Positions 9,019 through 17,681 of a stretch of DNA of 64,000 bases are shown one piece after another. The stretch spans positions 310,001 to 374,000 of the forward strand of contig CAWGOJ010000008.1 in assembly GCA_963824195.1 (NCBI GenBank). The letters run 5' to 3'. Numbering within the stretch: the stretch's first letter is position 1; each line of letters begins with the position of its first letter. The notes under the pieces were generated by a model. The model was not told the DNA's origin. It worked only from the letters and a program-made list of their open reading frames with translations, and did not search any database. Made by a program: the position numbers and the translations under genes. The stretch is from Bog-473 sp963824195 (lineage in GTDB: Bacteria > Actinomycetota > Acidimicrobiia > Acidimicrobiales > RAAP-2).

Positions 9019-10224
9019 ATGACCGTGATGGAATCCGACGTCTACTACGACCCCTACGACTTCGAGATCGACTCGGATCCGTATCCGGTCTGGAAGCGGC
9101 TGCGCGACGAGCAGCCGCTCTATTACAACGACCGGTACGACTTCTACGCCCTGAGCCGATTCGAGGACGTCGACCGGTGCTCGCTCGACTGGGCGACGTA
9201 CATCTCGAGCAAGGGGACCATTCTCGAGCTCATCAAGAGCGGCATGGAGGTGCCTCCGGGCTCCATCATCTTCGAGGATCCTCCCGCCCACCACGTGCAC
9301 CGCCGACTCCTGGCGCGCGTCTTCACGCCACGGAATATCAACGCTCTCGAGCCGAAGGTGCGGGAGTTCTGCGCGCGGAGCCTCGATCCCCTGGTGGGGG
9401 TGGGCCGCTTCGACTTCATCGAAGACCTCGGCGCCCAGATGCCCATGCGCACCATCGGCATGCTGCTCGGCATTCCCGAGCAGGACCAGGAGGCCATCCG
9501 TGATCGCATCGACGACGGCCTGCGGCTCACGGACAGCTCCATGCCCGACTTCGACACCATGTACGGCGAAAGCCTGAATCCGGGGAGCGCATTCGAGGAG
9601 TACATCGAGTGGCGGGCCAGCCACCCGTCGGACGACCTGATGACCGAGCTGCTCCAGGCCGAGTACGAGGACGAGGACGGCACCACCCGGCGCCTCACCC
9701 GCCCGGAGGTCCTGAGCTACGTGAACCTCCTGGCGGCGGCGGGCAACGAGACGACAGCACGCCTGATCGGCTGGACGGGGAAGGTCCTGGCCGAGCACCC
9801 GGACCAGCGTCAGGAGCTCGCCGAGCAGCTCGATCTGGTCCCGAACGCCATTGAGGAGCTGCTCCGCTACGAGTCCCCATCTCCCGTCCAGGCCCGCTAC
9901 GTGACCCGCGACGTCGAGCACCATGGAGAGGTCGTGCCCGCGGGGAGTGCCCTCCTCCTCCTCACGGCGTCGGCGAACCGTGACGAGCGCAAGTTCGCCG
10001 ACGCCGAGCGATTCGACATCCACCGCTCCATCGACCGCCAGCTGGCGTTCGGCTACGGCATCCACTTCTGCCTCGGGTCGGCGCTGGCCCGGCTCGAGGG
10101 CCGGATCGCCCTCGAGGAGGTCCTGAAGCGGTTCCCGTCATGGGAGATCGACTGGGACCATGCGGTGCAGGCCCGGACGTCGACGGTACGCGGATGGGAG
10201 CGACTGCCCGCCGTCACCTCCTGA
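9019..10224 (+). CDS. Cytochrome P450
   Basis: Soluble bacterial class I P450 of 401 residues, a heme monooxygenase that hydroxylates a C-H bond using electrons from a ferredoxin. The I-helix oxygen-binding motif reads AAAGNETT, the K-helix ExxR is EELLR, and the heme-ligand loop is FGYGIHFCLG with the axial Cys at residue 351. The ribosome site is weak (GGGG before the ATG). It is followed after 39 bases by an SDR that could oxidise the alcohol formed. Its last 30 residues are nearly duplicated in a relic at 59507-59632, so a second, related P450 once existed in this region. CYP family cannot be assigned by eye. Confidence 0.95.
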   Translation: MTVMESDVYYDPYDFEIDSDPYPVWKRLRDEQPLYYNDRYDFYALSRFEDVDRCSLDWATYISSKGTILELIKSGMEVPPGSIIFEDPPAHHVHRRLLARVFTPRNINALEPKVREFCARSLDPLVGVGRFDFIEDLGAQMPMRTIGMLLGIPEQDQEAIRDRIDDGLRLTDSSMPDFDTMYGESLNPGSAFEEYIEWRASHPSDDLMTELLQAEYEDEDGTTRRLTRPEVLSYVNLLAAAGNETTARLIGWTGKVLAEHPDQRQELAEQLDLVPNAIEELLRYESPSPVQARYVTRDVEHHGEVVPAGSALLLLTASANRDERKFADAERFDIHRSIDRQLAFGYGIHFCLGSALARLEGRIALEEVLKRFPSWEIDWDHAVQARTSTVRGWERLPAVTS

Positions 10225-10263
10225 TCAGGGCATGCTGTGGTACCGAAGAAGGAGAAAGCATCC

Positions 10264-11010
10264 ATGAGAACGGTGATCGTCGGCGCATCGAGCGGCCTCG
10301 GCCGCTCCATCGGGATCGGGCTGGGCCAACGGGGAGCGACCGTCGCGTTGCTGGCCCGGCGTCACGACCGATTGGTCGACGCGGCCAAGGAGGCCGGCCC
10401 CGGCTCGCTCGCCATCGCCTGTGACGCCACCGACGCGGCCTCGTGCCACGCGGCCATCGAGGAGGCGGCGCGCGGGATGGGGGGTATCGACGCGCTTGTC
10501 TACGCTCCCGGGGTCGCACAGCTGGGCCGGCTGGTCGACATGGATGCGGAGAGCTGGCACCGCACCTTCGACACCAACGTGATCGGCGCAGCGCTCATTA
10601 CGGCTGCGGCGATCCCGCACCTCACTGCGTCACGCGGTGTGGCGGCCTACCTGTCGTCGGTGAACGGCTCGCTCACCCCACCCTGGCCCGGGCTGGGGGT
10701 CTATGCGGCCAGCAAGGCGGCGCTGGAGACCATGGTCGAGGCCTGGCGGGCCGAACATCCGATGGTCGGCTTCACCCGCGTCGTCGTCGGCGACTGCGCC
10801 GGAGGTGAGGGGCACTCCATGACCGAGTTCATCAACGACTGGGACATGGGGCTCATGGCCGAATTTCACCCGGTGTGGCAGGAACGCAACCTTCTGAGCG
10901 GCTCGCTCATGGAGGTGGAGGAGCTCATCCGGGTCGTGGACCTCGTGCTGCGCTGCGGTGCCAGCGCCAGCATCCCCTCGGTGGCGGTGACGCCCCGCAG
11001 GCCTGCCTGA
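10264..11010 (+). CDS. Short-chain dehydrogenase/reductase (SDR)
   Basis: NAD(P)-dependent alcohol or ketone oxidoreductase of 248 residues. VIVGASSGLG at the N-terminus is the Rossmann glycine motif; the active site shows SSVNGS and YAASK (Tyr and Lys). AAGGAG precedes the ATG by ten bases, which is why this start is preferred to one nine codons upstream. It directly follows the P450 on the same strand, so a P450-alcohol-ketone sequence is a reasonable inference. Its C-terminal third (DMGLMAEFHPVWQERNL) is not typical of fatty-acid FabG enzymes. Substrate unknown. Confidence 0.9.
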   Translation: MRTVIVGASSGLGRSIGIGLGQRGATVALLARRHDRLVDAAKEAGPGSLAIACDATDAASCHAAIEEAARGMGGIDALVYAPGVAQLGRLVDMDAESWHRTFDTNVIGAALITAAAIPHLTASRGVAAYLSSVNGSLTPPWPGLGVYAASKAALETMVEAWRAEHPMVGFTRVVVGDCAGGEGHSMTEFINDWDMGLMAEFHPVWQERNLLSGSLMEVEELIRVVDLVLRCGASASIPSVAVTPRRPA

Positions 11011-11030
11011 TCGGCCGTTTCGGCGCTCCC

Positions 11031-11858
11031 TCAGAAGCGGCCGAGCAAGAAGCCCGCCGCGGCGGCGGCCGGCGGGAACGACTCGGTGATCCCGGCGCTT
11101 ATGTAGCCGACGTCGCTGACCAGGGTGATGCCCGAGATCGCTGCCGCGGCGTCGCTGCAGAGGAACACCAGCGGGTAGGCCTGCTCGAGCGGTGTCGAGG
11201 CCTCGATGCCCGCCTCCTCGCGGAAGTCGGCGCCGAACCCAAGCCACATCTCCTTGTTCGCCTGCGCCAGCGGGGTGTCGGTCGGTCCTGGGCAGATCGC
11301 GTTGAGGCGGATGCCCTGCTTGAGCAGCGGGAAGGCCTGCCGGGCCACGTAGGCGCAGACCGCCTGCTTGGAGTGGAAGTAGTCGGCGTAGCCGTGCTCG
11401 ATCGCCCAGGCCGAGCCCGACTCGAAATCGGGGGTGTCGAGGTAGTCCTTGATCTCGGCGAGGTTGGACTCCCAGCCCAGGCCGGCGGCAGAGGAGATGA
11501 AGCCGATGGCCGAGCCCCGCGGCAGCATGCCGCCCGCCAGCATGCGGTCGATGAGATGGCGGTGCCCGACGAAATTGATCTTCTCGATCCCGGGCGTGCC
11601 GTCGGCCACCCCGGCGCAGGAGAACAGCGCGTGCACCGGGCCGCCGCACTCGTCCACCGCGGCGTCGATGGAGTCCTTGTCGGCCAGGTTCACGTGGATG
11701 GCCTTCGCTCCGGGGAGCCTCACCTCCGCGAAGTCCATCACCACGACCTCGGCACCGGCATCCTGCACCAGCTCGGCGGCCGCGGCACCCATCCCGGTTG
11801 CGCCACCGACAACCAGTACCCGTTTCCCGTCGTAGCGGAATGCATCGAAAAGTGCCAT
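11031..11858 (-). CDS. SDR family oxidoreductase, 3-alpha-hydroxysteroid dehydrogenase-like
   Basis: SDR of 275 residues with VLVVGGATGMGAAAAELV for cofactor binding, FSCAGVADGTPG, ISSAAGLGWE with the catalytic Ser, and YFHSK with Tyr and Lys. The long insertion between Ser and Tyr, and the segment CPGPTDTPL, recall 3-alpha-hydroxysteroid or bile-acid dehydrogenases. That is a family impression, not proof. AGGAGGAG sits before the ATG at 11858. It follows the CoA-transferase gene by 32 bases on the same strand and is probably co-transcribed with it. Confidence 0.88.
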   Translation of the reverse strand: MALFDAFRYDGKRVLVVGGATGMGAAAAELVQDAGAEVVVMDFAEVRLPGAKAIHVNLADKDSIDAAVDECGGPVHALFSCAGVADGTPGIEKINFVGHRHLIDRMLAGGMLPRGSAIGFISSAAGLGWESNLAEIKDYLDTPDFESGSAWAIEHGYADYFHSKQAVCAYVARQAFPLLKQGIRLNAICPGPTDTPLAQANKEMWLGFGADFREEAGIEASTPLEQAYPLVFLCSDAAAAISGITLVSDVGYISAGITESFPPAAAAAGFLLGRF

Positions 11859-11890
11859 GTGCGTCTCCTCCTGACGAACGACGTCGTGTC

Positions 11891-13107
11891 CTAGCCGACG
11901 ACGGAGCGGACCTTGAGGTCAACGATGGTATCCCAGTCGATCCCGAGCTCCTCGAGGATCGCGTCACCGTGCTCGTTGAACTCGGGCGCGCGTCCGGCGG
12001 GAGAAGGCTCCCCCCGAACTGCACCGGGGCGGCGACCATCTTGAAGGGGACGCCCGCCGCGGTCTCGCAGTCCTGCATGTACCCGTTGGCGATGCTCTGC
12101 GGGTCCACCGCGCACTCGAGCGTGTCCTGCACGACGCACCACTGGCCGGTGAAGTCGGCCAGTCGCTCGCGCCACTCGGCCACGGTGCGCTCGGCGAAGG
12201 CCGCCCCGAGAGCCTCCTGGGCCTCGGTACTGTGCTCGAGCAGCGCAGCGTGATCGACGAATCGTGGGTCTGTCCCGAGCTCCGGGCACCCGACGGCGTC
12301 GGCGAGCTCGGCCCAGTAGCGGCTGGCCTGCAGGCAGCAGAAGGAGAGCGAGCGCTCGTCCTTGGTCAGGTAGTTCCGCACCAGGGGGTTGAGCCGCGGC
12401 GCGTTGGACGGTGGGCCCTGCCAGGGGACGTTGCTCACGAGCGACAGCGCGAAGGCCTGGCCCATGGCCCACATCCCCGTGCCGAGCAGTGACACATCTA
12501 CCGTGGTGGCCTCGCCCGTCCGCTCGCGGTGGAACAGGGCCCCCATGATCCCCCCCGCGATGGTCATGGCGCCGATGGAGTCCCCGAACCCGGGTCCGGG
12601 CGGCCCCGGCAGCCGGTCGGAGTCGGCGGGCTTCACTCCCATGGAGACGCCGGCCCGGAACCAGAATGCCAGCGAGTCGTAGGACCCCTTGTCCGCGTCC
12701 GGTCCACGCTCGCCCTGCCCGGTGCCGGCGACGTAGATGATGTTCGGGTTGTGCGCCCGGATGTCGTCGAGCTCGATCGTGAGCTTCTTGCGCACCCGCG
12801 GGAGCTTGTTGGTGAGGAACACGTCCGCAGTGGCAGCGAGCTTGTAGAGGATGTCGAGCCCCTCGGGGGTGGTGAGGTCGAGGGCCAGGCTGCGCTTTCC
12901 GCGGTTGGAGTGCTCCAGGAGTGCGTGCACGCCGCCACCGATCGACACCACGCCGGTGGCGGCGAGGCCGCGCATGGCGTCCCCGCGCTCGATCGGCTCG
13001 ATCTTGATCACCGTGGCACCCCAGTCGGCCAGCAGCGCCGAGGCCGCCGGCACGAACGTGTGCTCGGCCACTTCGAGGACGACGACGCCCTCCAGAACAG
13101 CTGTCAC
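11891..13107 (-). pseudogene. CaiB/BaiF CoA-transferase interrupted by a one-base frameshift
   Basis: The protein starts at a GTG (13107) with GGGAGG just upstream and reads as a complete class III CoA-transferase (VVVLEVAEHTFVPAASALLADWG, NRGKRSLALDLTTPEG, DKGSYDSLAFWFRAGVSMG) until a run of six C on the plus strand at 12010-12015. One more base there restores EPSPAGRAPEFNEHGDAILE and a normal stop at 11891. The total span is 3n+2, consistent with a single deletion. As given, the frame runs on as nonsense into the neighbouring SDR. A homopolymer miscall is as likely as a real mutation. It heads a two-gene operon with the SDR at 11031. Confidence 0.85.
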
Positions 13108-13222
13108 TCCCGACCTCCCAAGAGACTTCCCCCGCTTGCTACGGTATCTTCACTCGCGCAATTCAGCAACGCTGTATATCGTCAGAGGAAATACTGCTTT
13201 CGCAACCTCGAAGGAGCACACG
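13108..13222. promoter_or_regulatory. Divergent promoter region
   Basis: A 115-base gap between the divergent CoA-transferase (13107, minus) and amidohydrolase (13223, plus). It is clearly AT-richer than its surroundings (for example GTATATCGT and GAAATACTGC) and must hold both promoters. No convincing -35/-10 pair or palindrome could be fixed by eye. Confidence 0.45.
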
Positions 13223-14479
13223 ATGGCCCGCTCTCAGACGCCGCAGCGCATCCACCTGCGCAGCGCCCGCATGGTCGACGTCGAAAAGGGCGAGCTGGTG
13301 GCTCCGGGCAGCCTCCTCACCGACGGTGAGCGGATCCTGGAGGTCGCGCCCACGAGCGTCCCGGACGATGCAACCGTCATCGACCTCGGCGACCTGACCC
13401 TCCTGCCCGGGCTGATGGACATGGAGGTGAACCTCCTGCTCGGTGGCCCCGACCACCGCAGCCCGCTCACCGCCGTGCAGGACGACCCTGCCGTGCGCAC
13501 GCTACGCGCCGTGGCCAACGCTCGCCGCACCCTGCGGGCGGGGTTCACGACCGTGCGCAACCTCGGCCTTTTCATCCAGACGGGCGGCATTCTGCTCGAC
13601 GTCGCGTTGAAGAAGGCGATCGACCTCGGCTGGATCGACGGGCCGCGGGTCGTGCCCGCCGGACACGCCATATGCCCGACGGGCGGGCACCTCGATCCGA
13701 CGATGTTCCAGGCGTTCGCTCCGCACATCATGCCGCTGACGGTCGAAGAGGGCATCGCGGACGGCGTCAGCCAGGTACGCAAGGCCGTCCGCTACCAGAT
13801 CAAGCACGGCGCGCAGGTGATCAAGGTCTGCGCGTCGGGTGGCGTGATGTCGCACACCGGGCCCGCCGGCGCGCAGCAGTACTCCGACGAGGAGTTGCGG
13901 ACGATTGCGGACGAGGCGCACCGGGCCGGGCTCAAGGTCGCCGCCCATGCCCACGGCGACGACGGCATCCGCGCCGCCCTCGAAGCCGGCTTCGACTGCA
14001 TCGAGCACGGGTCGCTCATGACGGACGAGACACTCGATCTCCTCATTGCGCGTGGGACCTTCCTCGTGCCGACCACGTATCTGGCGGACGGCATGGACGT
14101 GTCCCATGCGGCGCCCGAACTGCAGGCGAAGGCGGCCGAGGTCTTCCCCCGGGCCAAGGAGACCATACGAAAGGCCATCGCCAAGGGGGCGCGCATCGCC
14201 TGCGGGACGGACGCCCCCGCGATCCCCCACGGCCGCAACGCCAAAGAGCTGACCGCGCTCGTCGATCGGGGCATGACCCCCCTGGGGGCCATCCGCGCCG
14301 CGACCACGGTCGCGGCGGAGCTCATCGACGTCGACGACCGCGGTCGGCTCGACGCCGGGCTCCTCGCCGACGTCATCGCCGTGCCGGGCGATCCCTTGGC
14401 CGACATCGCTGTGACAGAGGACGTCCGATTCGTGATGAAAGGTGGCCGGGTGTTCCACCTGGAGGGCGCGACCGCTTAG
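13223..14479 (+). CDS. Amidohydrolase-superfamily protein with altered metal site
   Basis: A 418-residue protein of the imidazolonepropionase / Xaa-Pro dipeptidase-like branch: an N-terminal beta-sandwich (LRSARMVDVEKGELV), a TIM barrel and a C-terminal return to the sandwich (DVIAVPGDPL). Barrel residues expected to bind metal are visible: Lys201 in VIKVCASGG, His in VAAHAHG (242/244), His262 in IEHGS and Asp330 in CGTDAP. The first-strand HxH, normally PGLxDxHxH, reads PGLMDMEVN, so Glu68 and Asn70 replace both histidines. AAGGAG precedes the ATG by eight bases. It is divergent from a CoA-transferase and convergent with a TetR gene. It may be a mononuclear or non-hydrolytic variant. Confidence 0.9.
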   Translation: MARSQTPQRIHLRSARMVDVEKGELVAPGSLLTDGERILEVAPTSVPDDATVIDLGDLTLLPGLMDMEVNLLLGGPDHRSPLTAVQDDPAVRTLRAVANARRTLRAGFTTVRNLGLFIQTGGILLDVALKKAIDLGWIDGPRVVPAGHAICPTGGHLDPTMFQAFAPHIMPLTVEEGIADGVSQVRKAVRYQIKHGAQVIKVCASGGVMSHTGPAGAQQYSDEELRTIADEAHRAGLKVAAHAHGDDGIRAALEAGFDCIEHGSLMTDETLDLLIARGTFLVPTTYLADGMDVSHAAPELQAKAAEVFPRAKETIRKAIAKGARIACGTDAPAIPHGRNAKELTALVDRGMTPLGAIRAATTVAAELIDVDDRGRLDAGLLADVIAVPGDPLADIAVTEDVRFVMKGGRVFHLEGATA

Positions 14480-14535
14480 CAGTACGGGGAACGAGCAGCC
14501 ACTCGCCATACGGGCGGCGGCAGTGCCCGTGTCGA

Positions 14536-15246
14536 TCAGGATCGAGGGCCGGTCCCGATTCCCTGGACCACGAACTGCCACAGCGCCTCGGCCGTGGTGC
14601 CGTCATCGGCCCGGACCGACGACCCGCTGATCGTGGCCGAGAACGCGTTGAACATGATCACCTCGAGCACGACGCCGACGATCGGTCCGGACCGGAGGTC
14701 GTCACGAACGACGCCGGCGGTGGCCGCCTCTTCGAGCAACTCGTCGAACAGCGCCACGAGAGGAGCGAACGCCCGGGCGGCCTCCTTCGGATGCGTCGTC
14801 AGCAGCTGCTGCGCGAACTCCGCCATGAGGATCGGCCGCACGGTCAGTGTCGTCGTCACGTCCCCCGCCGGCCTGCACAGCCGGTAGTACTCCACCACGA
14901 AGCGGTGCAGGCGCTCGAGCGGCTCGCCCTCGCCTGTGATCTCCTGACGGAGGTGGTCGGCGGTGGAGCGAACCGACTCCTCGAACAGGGCCAGGAGGAG
15001 CTCGTGCTTCCCGCTGAAGTACTGGTAGAAGCTGCGTAGGGACTGCCCGGAGCGCTCGACGACCTCTTGGACCGTGAAGTCCTTGCCCGAGCCGGCGTTG
15101 AGGAGCTCGATCGCAGCGTCGAGGAAGCGCTGGACGCGGCTCTCCGCCCGGAGGCGGGCGGAGTCCAGCGACCGAGCAACGGCCAGATCGCGCCAGCTCA
15201 ACCCGTCGTTCTCCGAAGAATCCTCTGTCGCCAGTTCGTTCTCCAT
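14536..15246 (-). CDS. TetR family transcriptional regulator
   Basis: Repressor of about 236 residues. The N-terminal DNA-binding domain shows FLDAAIELLNAGSGKDFTVQEVV and the recognition helix SLRSFYQYFSGKHELLLALF around residues 40-90; the rest is a ligand-binding helical domain. A GTG one codon before the ATG is an alternative start. No strong ribosome site is visible. An 18-bp inverted repeat (15301-15318), about 55 bases upstream, is a likely autoregulatory operator. The adjacent Rieske/TauD operon or the amidohydrolase at 13223 are plausible targets. The inducer is unknown. Confidence 0.9.
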   Translation of the reverse strand: MENELATEDSSENDGLSWRDLAVARSLDSARLRAESRVQRFLDAAIELLNAGSGKDFTVQEVVERSGQSLRSFYQYFSGKHELLLALFEESVRSTADHLRQEITGEGEPLERLHRFVVEYYRLCRPAGDVTTTLTVRPILMAEFAQQLLTTHPKEAARAFAPLVALFDELLEEAATAGVVRDDLRSGPIVGVVLEVIMFNAFSATISGSSVRADDGTTAEALWQFVVQGIGTGPRS

Positions 15247-15300
15247 CACGAGGTAGAGCGTACTTCAGGTTGAGGGGTATCTCGGATCTCTCACCAGAAG

Positions 15301-15318
15301 TAAGCAACTATTCACTTA
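15301..15318. promoter_or_regulatory. 18-bp imperfect palindrome, candidate TetR operator
   Basis: TAAGCAACTATTCACTTA, with TAAG.../...CTTA arms. A very similar 18-mer (TAAGCGAACACTTGCTTA) lies at 61270-61287 in front of another TetR gene. It sits in the 156-base gap upstream of the TetR at 14536 and downstream of the small gene at 15406. Confidence 0.5.
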
Positions 15319-15405
15319 CAAGAACTTGGTTTCCGGGAGTGTCCCGCGCGACGGTGCCAACGCCGGTCGCGGCGGCGGTCGGTCGGCGGCGCGATCCGCG
15401 TTGGG

Positions 15406-15732
15406 TCAGACGGCCGGCTCGACGAGCATCTGCATGCTGGCGGCTCCGCTGTCGGGTACACGCGACTGGCGCCACACCTCGACGGGGAACGAGGCGTTGA
15501 CGAGGGAGTAGCACAGCCAGAGCAGACGCGTGGCGTTCTCGGGCAGCGCGCCCAGGTCGAACTGGTCGAGATAGGCCATCGCGTCCACGAGACGGGGGAA
15601 GGCAGCGTCGTAGAACGTCTGGAGCTCGTCCATCGTGCTCGAGAGCCGCTTGGCGTAGCGTTCGGCCTCCGTCTCGAGCGACCAGTCGGCGAACGGCTCG
15701 AGATCGGTGAAGCCGGCAGGAAAGGTTGGCAT
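15406..15732 (-). CDS. Small conserved-looking protein after the Rieske oxygenase
   Basis: A 108-residue soluble, acidic protein of unrecognised family with no signal peptide, no membrane segment and no Cys pair. Features seen are FADWSLETEAERYAKRL, a helical region with FYDAAFPRLVDAMAYLDQFD, then LLWLCYSLVNASFPVEVW. It begins 18 bases after the Rieske oxygenase stop with GAGAGAGGAA upstream of the ATG, so it is surely in the same operon. Position and size suggest an accessory or small subunit for the oxygenase, but it does not look like a classical beta subunit. No function is claimed. Confidence 0.75.
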   Translation of the reverse strand: MPTFPAGFTDLEPFADWSLETEAERYAKRLSSTMDELQTFYDAAFPRLVDAMAYLDQFDLGALPENATRLLWLCYSLVNASFPVEVWRQSRVPDSGAASMQMLVEPAV

Positions 15733-15750
15733 TCGAAGTCGGTTCCTCTC

Positions 15751-17043
15751 TCAGGAGACGGCCGAGATCCGGACGGGCGTCGTCGTCGTCTGGTGCTCGC
15801 CCACGTAGTCGCGGGCCGTCTTGTGCAGGTGGCGCAGCAGGATCTCCTGATCGTTGAGCGGGAATTCCGAGACCGCCCGCGACTCGAGCATGGTCTGCGT
15901 CGCCTCGAGGGTGTTGCCGTCCTGGAGCGCATACTCCTTGAACGTGACCGCGGCGAGCTCCTGGCGGAGCCGCTCCGTCGCGTTCTTCGGAGGCACGAAG
16001 TAGAGGGTGCCTTCGAAGATGTGCGTGTTGTAGGAGGTCGGCCAGTAGTGGTACGTGAGGTACCAACCGGGTGCCCACACGAGGAGCATGAAATTGGGGA
16101 AGAACACGAACGAGTCCACGCCCCAGGCCCTGTGCCGCGCCGGGTTCAGCGCCGGTGGCAGCGTGTCGAGGCCCTCGACGTCGGGACGGTCCCAGGGTCC
16201 GAAGAGGCCGCTATGGAGTACCCGCTCGATCGGCTTGACCATGTCGAGGTCCTTCGGAGGGGACATGCCGCCCCAGGACGACACCATGCCGTGGGGCCCG
16301 TCGAGCTCGTAGGCCAACGCCTCGAACCCGACGCTGGACAGCTTCCTCGACTCCTCCGCCGTGGCCTGCTTCGCGTGCAGTACCGGTGCATGGTAGAACT
16401 CGGCGAAGGCGTCGATGAACAGCTTCCAGTTGCTGCCGACGTTGGCGCGGTACTTGTAAACCTGGGTCATCTCGTCGAACGGGTAGCCGGCGAGACCGGC
16501 ACCCAACGCACCGAGGTAGTCGTGCACCGAGGTGGTGTTGTCCGGGTCAAGGTTCACGAAGATGAACCCCTCCCACGTGTCGACCTCGATCGCGGCGAGC
16601 CCGTAGTCCTCCTTGTCGAGATCGAAGAACTCGGACTCCTGCTGGACGAACGTCAGCTCCCCCTCGGTCGAATAGCGCCAGCCGTGGTACTTGCAGGTGA
16701 ACTGTCGGCAGGTCCCCTTCGTCTCCTCGCCGGGATAGTCGTTCCAGACCAACTTGTTCCCGCGGTGACGGCAGATGTTGTGGAAGGCATGGATCTCTCC
16801 GCCCTTTCCCCTGACGACCACGATGGAGGTCCCGGCGGCGTGGATCTCCTTGGTGAAGTAGCTGCCGCTGCGGGGGATCTGCTCGACGCGTCCGACGTTG
16901 AGCCAGGTCCGGGCGAAGATGGCCTTGCGCTCGAGCTCGTAGTGCTCCGGTGAGATCGAGTCCTCGTAGGACACCGGACCGGTGCCGAGCTCGGGGTAGT
17001 GCTCCGTCCAGCTGCCCGCGCCAGGCTTCGGGAAATGCGCCAT
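15751..17043 (-). CDS. Rieske non-heme iron oxygenase, alpha subunit
   Basis: Ring-hydroxylating-type oxygenase of 430 residues. The Rieske 2Fe-2S ligands are Cys91-His93 (CRHRG) and Cys117-His120 (CKYHG). The mononuclear iron site lies in the catalytic domain: NWKLFIDAFAEFYHAPVLH gives His218 and His223, with Asp211 as the bridging electron-transfer Asp. A reductase is needed; the divergently transcribed ferredoxin reductase at 21058 is the obvious candidate. It sits in a minus-strand operon with CoA ligase, TauD dioxygenase, SDR and CMD genes, and is followed by a small partner. AT-rich DNA at 17075-17107 may hold an internal promoter. Substrate unknown. Confidence 0.95.
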   Translation of the reverse strand: MAHFPKPGAGSWTEHYPELGTGPVSYEDSISPEHYELERKAIFARTWLNVGRVEQIPRSGSYFTKEIHAAGTSIVVVRGKGGEIHAFHNICRHRGNKLVWNDYPGEETKGTCRQFTCKYHGWRYSTEGELTFVQQESEFFDLDKEDYGLAAIEVDTWEGFIFVNLDPDNTTSVHDYLGALGAGLAGYPFDEMTQVYKYRANVGSNWKLFIDAFAEFYHAPVLHAKQATAEESRKLSSVGFEALAYELDGPHGMVSSWGGMSPPKDLDMVKPIERVLHSGLFGPWDRPDVEGLDTLPPALNPARHRAWGVDSFVFFPNFMLLVWAPGWYLTYHYWPTSYNTHIFEGTLYFVPPKNATERLRQELAAVTFKEYALQDGNTLEATQTMLESRAVSEFPLNDQEILLRHLHKTARDYVGEHQTTTTPVRISAVS

Positions 17044-17107
17044 GACCTTCCTCCAGTTCAGATCCGAGACGACTCCATGATATCAGAGATCTTCTATTCG
17101 GAGAACC

Positions 17108-17680
17108 CTATTTCCGCAGCAGGTCCTCGTCGAGCTCCACCCCGAAGGACCGGAACGCCATGGCGAGGACCTCGTAGGCACCGACGGTGAAGACGAGGTC
17201 CATCAGCTGCTGGTCGTCCAACTCGGTGGCCAGGAGCTGCCAGGTCCCGTCCGATATCGCCCCGGCGCCGATCAGCTCGTCCACCGCCGAGAGCATCGCC
17301 CGGTCCAGAGTGGACCATCCGGGGGCGTCCGGCCCTTGCGCGATCCGCGCCACCTCGTCGGCCTCCAACCCTGCGTCCGCGGCGAGCACGCGGTGCTGCT
17401 CCCACTCGTAGGCCGACTGTCGGACCGAGGCGACCCGGAGGACGAGGAGCTCACGCTGCCTCGGCGTCATCGTCGACGAGAAGAGGATGTACCCGTTGAA
17501 GGTGTTGAAGGCCTTCGTCAACTCGGGGTGCCGGGCCAGCGTGCCCAGGGCGTTCAGCGCCTTGGGCCGGCCCTTGGTCTCGGGACGGGGATGACGGGCG
17601 TCGCCCGGACGGAGCGCCGCCAGGGCGTCCCGCATCGCCTCGGGCCATTGCTTGGGCGGGAGAGGCGTGAGGCGGGCCAT
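17108..17680 (-). CDS. Carboxymuconolactone decarboxylase (CMD) / AhpD-fold protein
   Basis: A 190-residue helical protein of the CMD/AhpD-like group. PRQRELLVLRVASVRQSAYEWEQHRVLA contains the family Glu and His of the proton-relay helix (E-x2-H), but not the CxxC of peroxidase-type AhpD. Members act as lactone decarboxylases, hydrolases or peroxidases, or are uncharacterised. The start ATG is one base after the SDR stop, and the gene lies 64 bases before the Rieske oxygenase in the same direction, so it probably acts on the same pathway. Confidence 0.85.
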   Translation of the reverse strand: MARLTPLPPKQWPEAMRDALAALRPGDARHPRPETKGRPKALNALGTLARHPELTKAFNTFNGYILFSSTMTPRQRELLVLRVASVRQSAYEWEQHRVLAADAGLEADEVARIAQGPDAPGWSTLDRAMLSAVDELIGAGAISDGTWQLLATELDDQQLMDLVFTVGAYEVLAMAFRSFGVELDEDLLRK

Positions 17681-17681
17681 G

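Noticed and set aside
10630..13107. An 825-codon minus-strand frame that could be read as a CoA-transferase fused to another protein
   Set aside because: The second half is an out-of-frame reading of the SDR genes after a one-base shift at 12010-12015.
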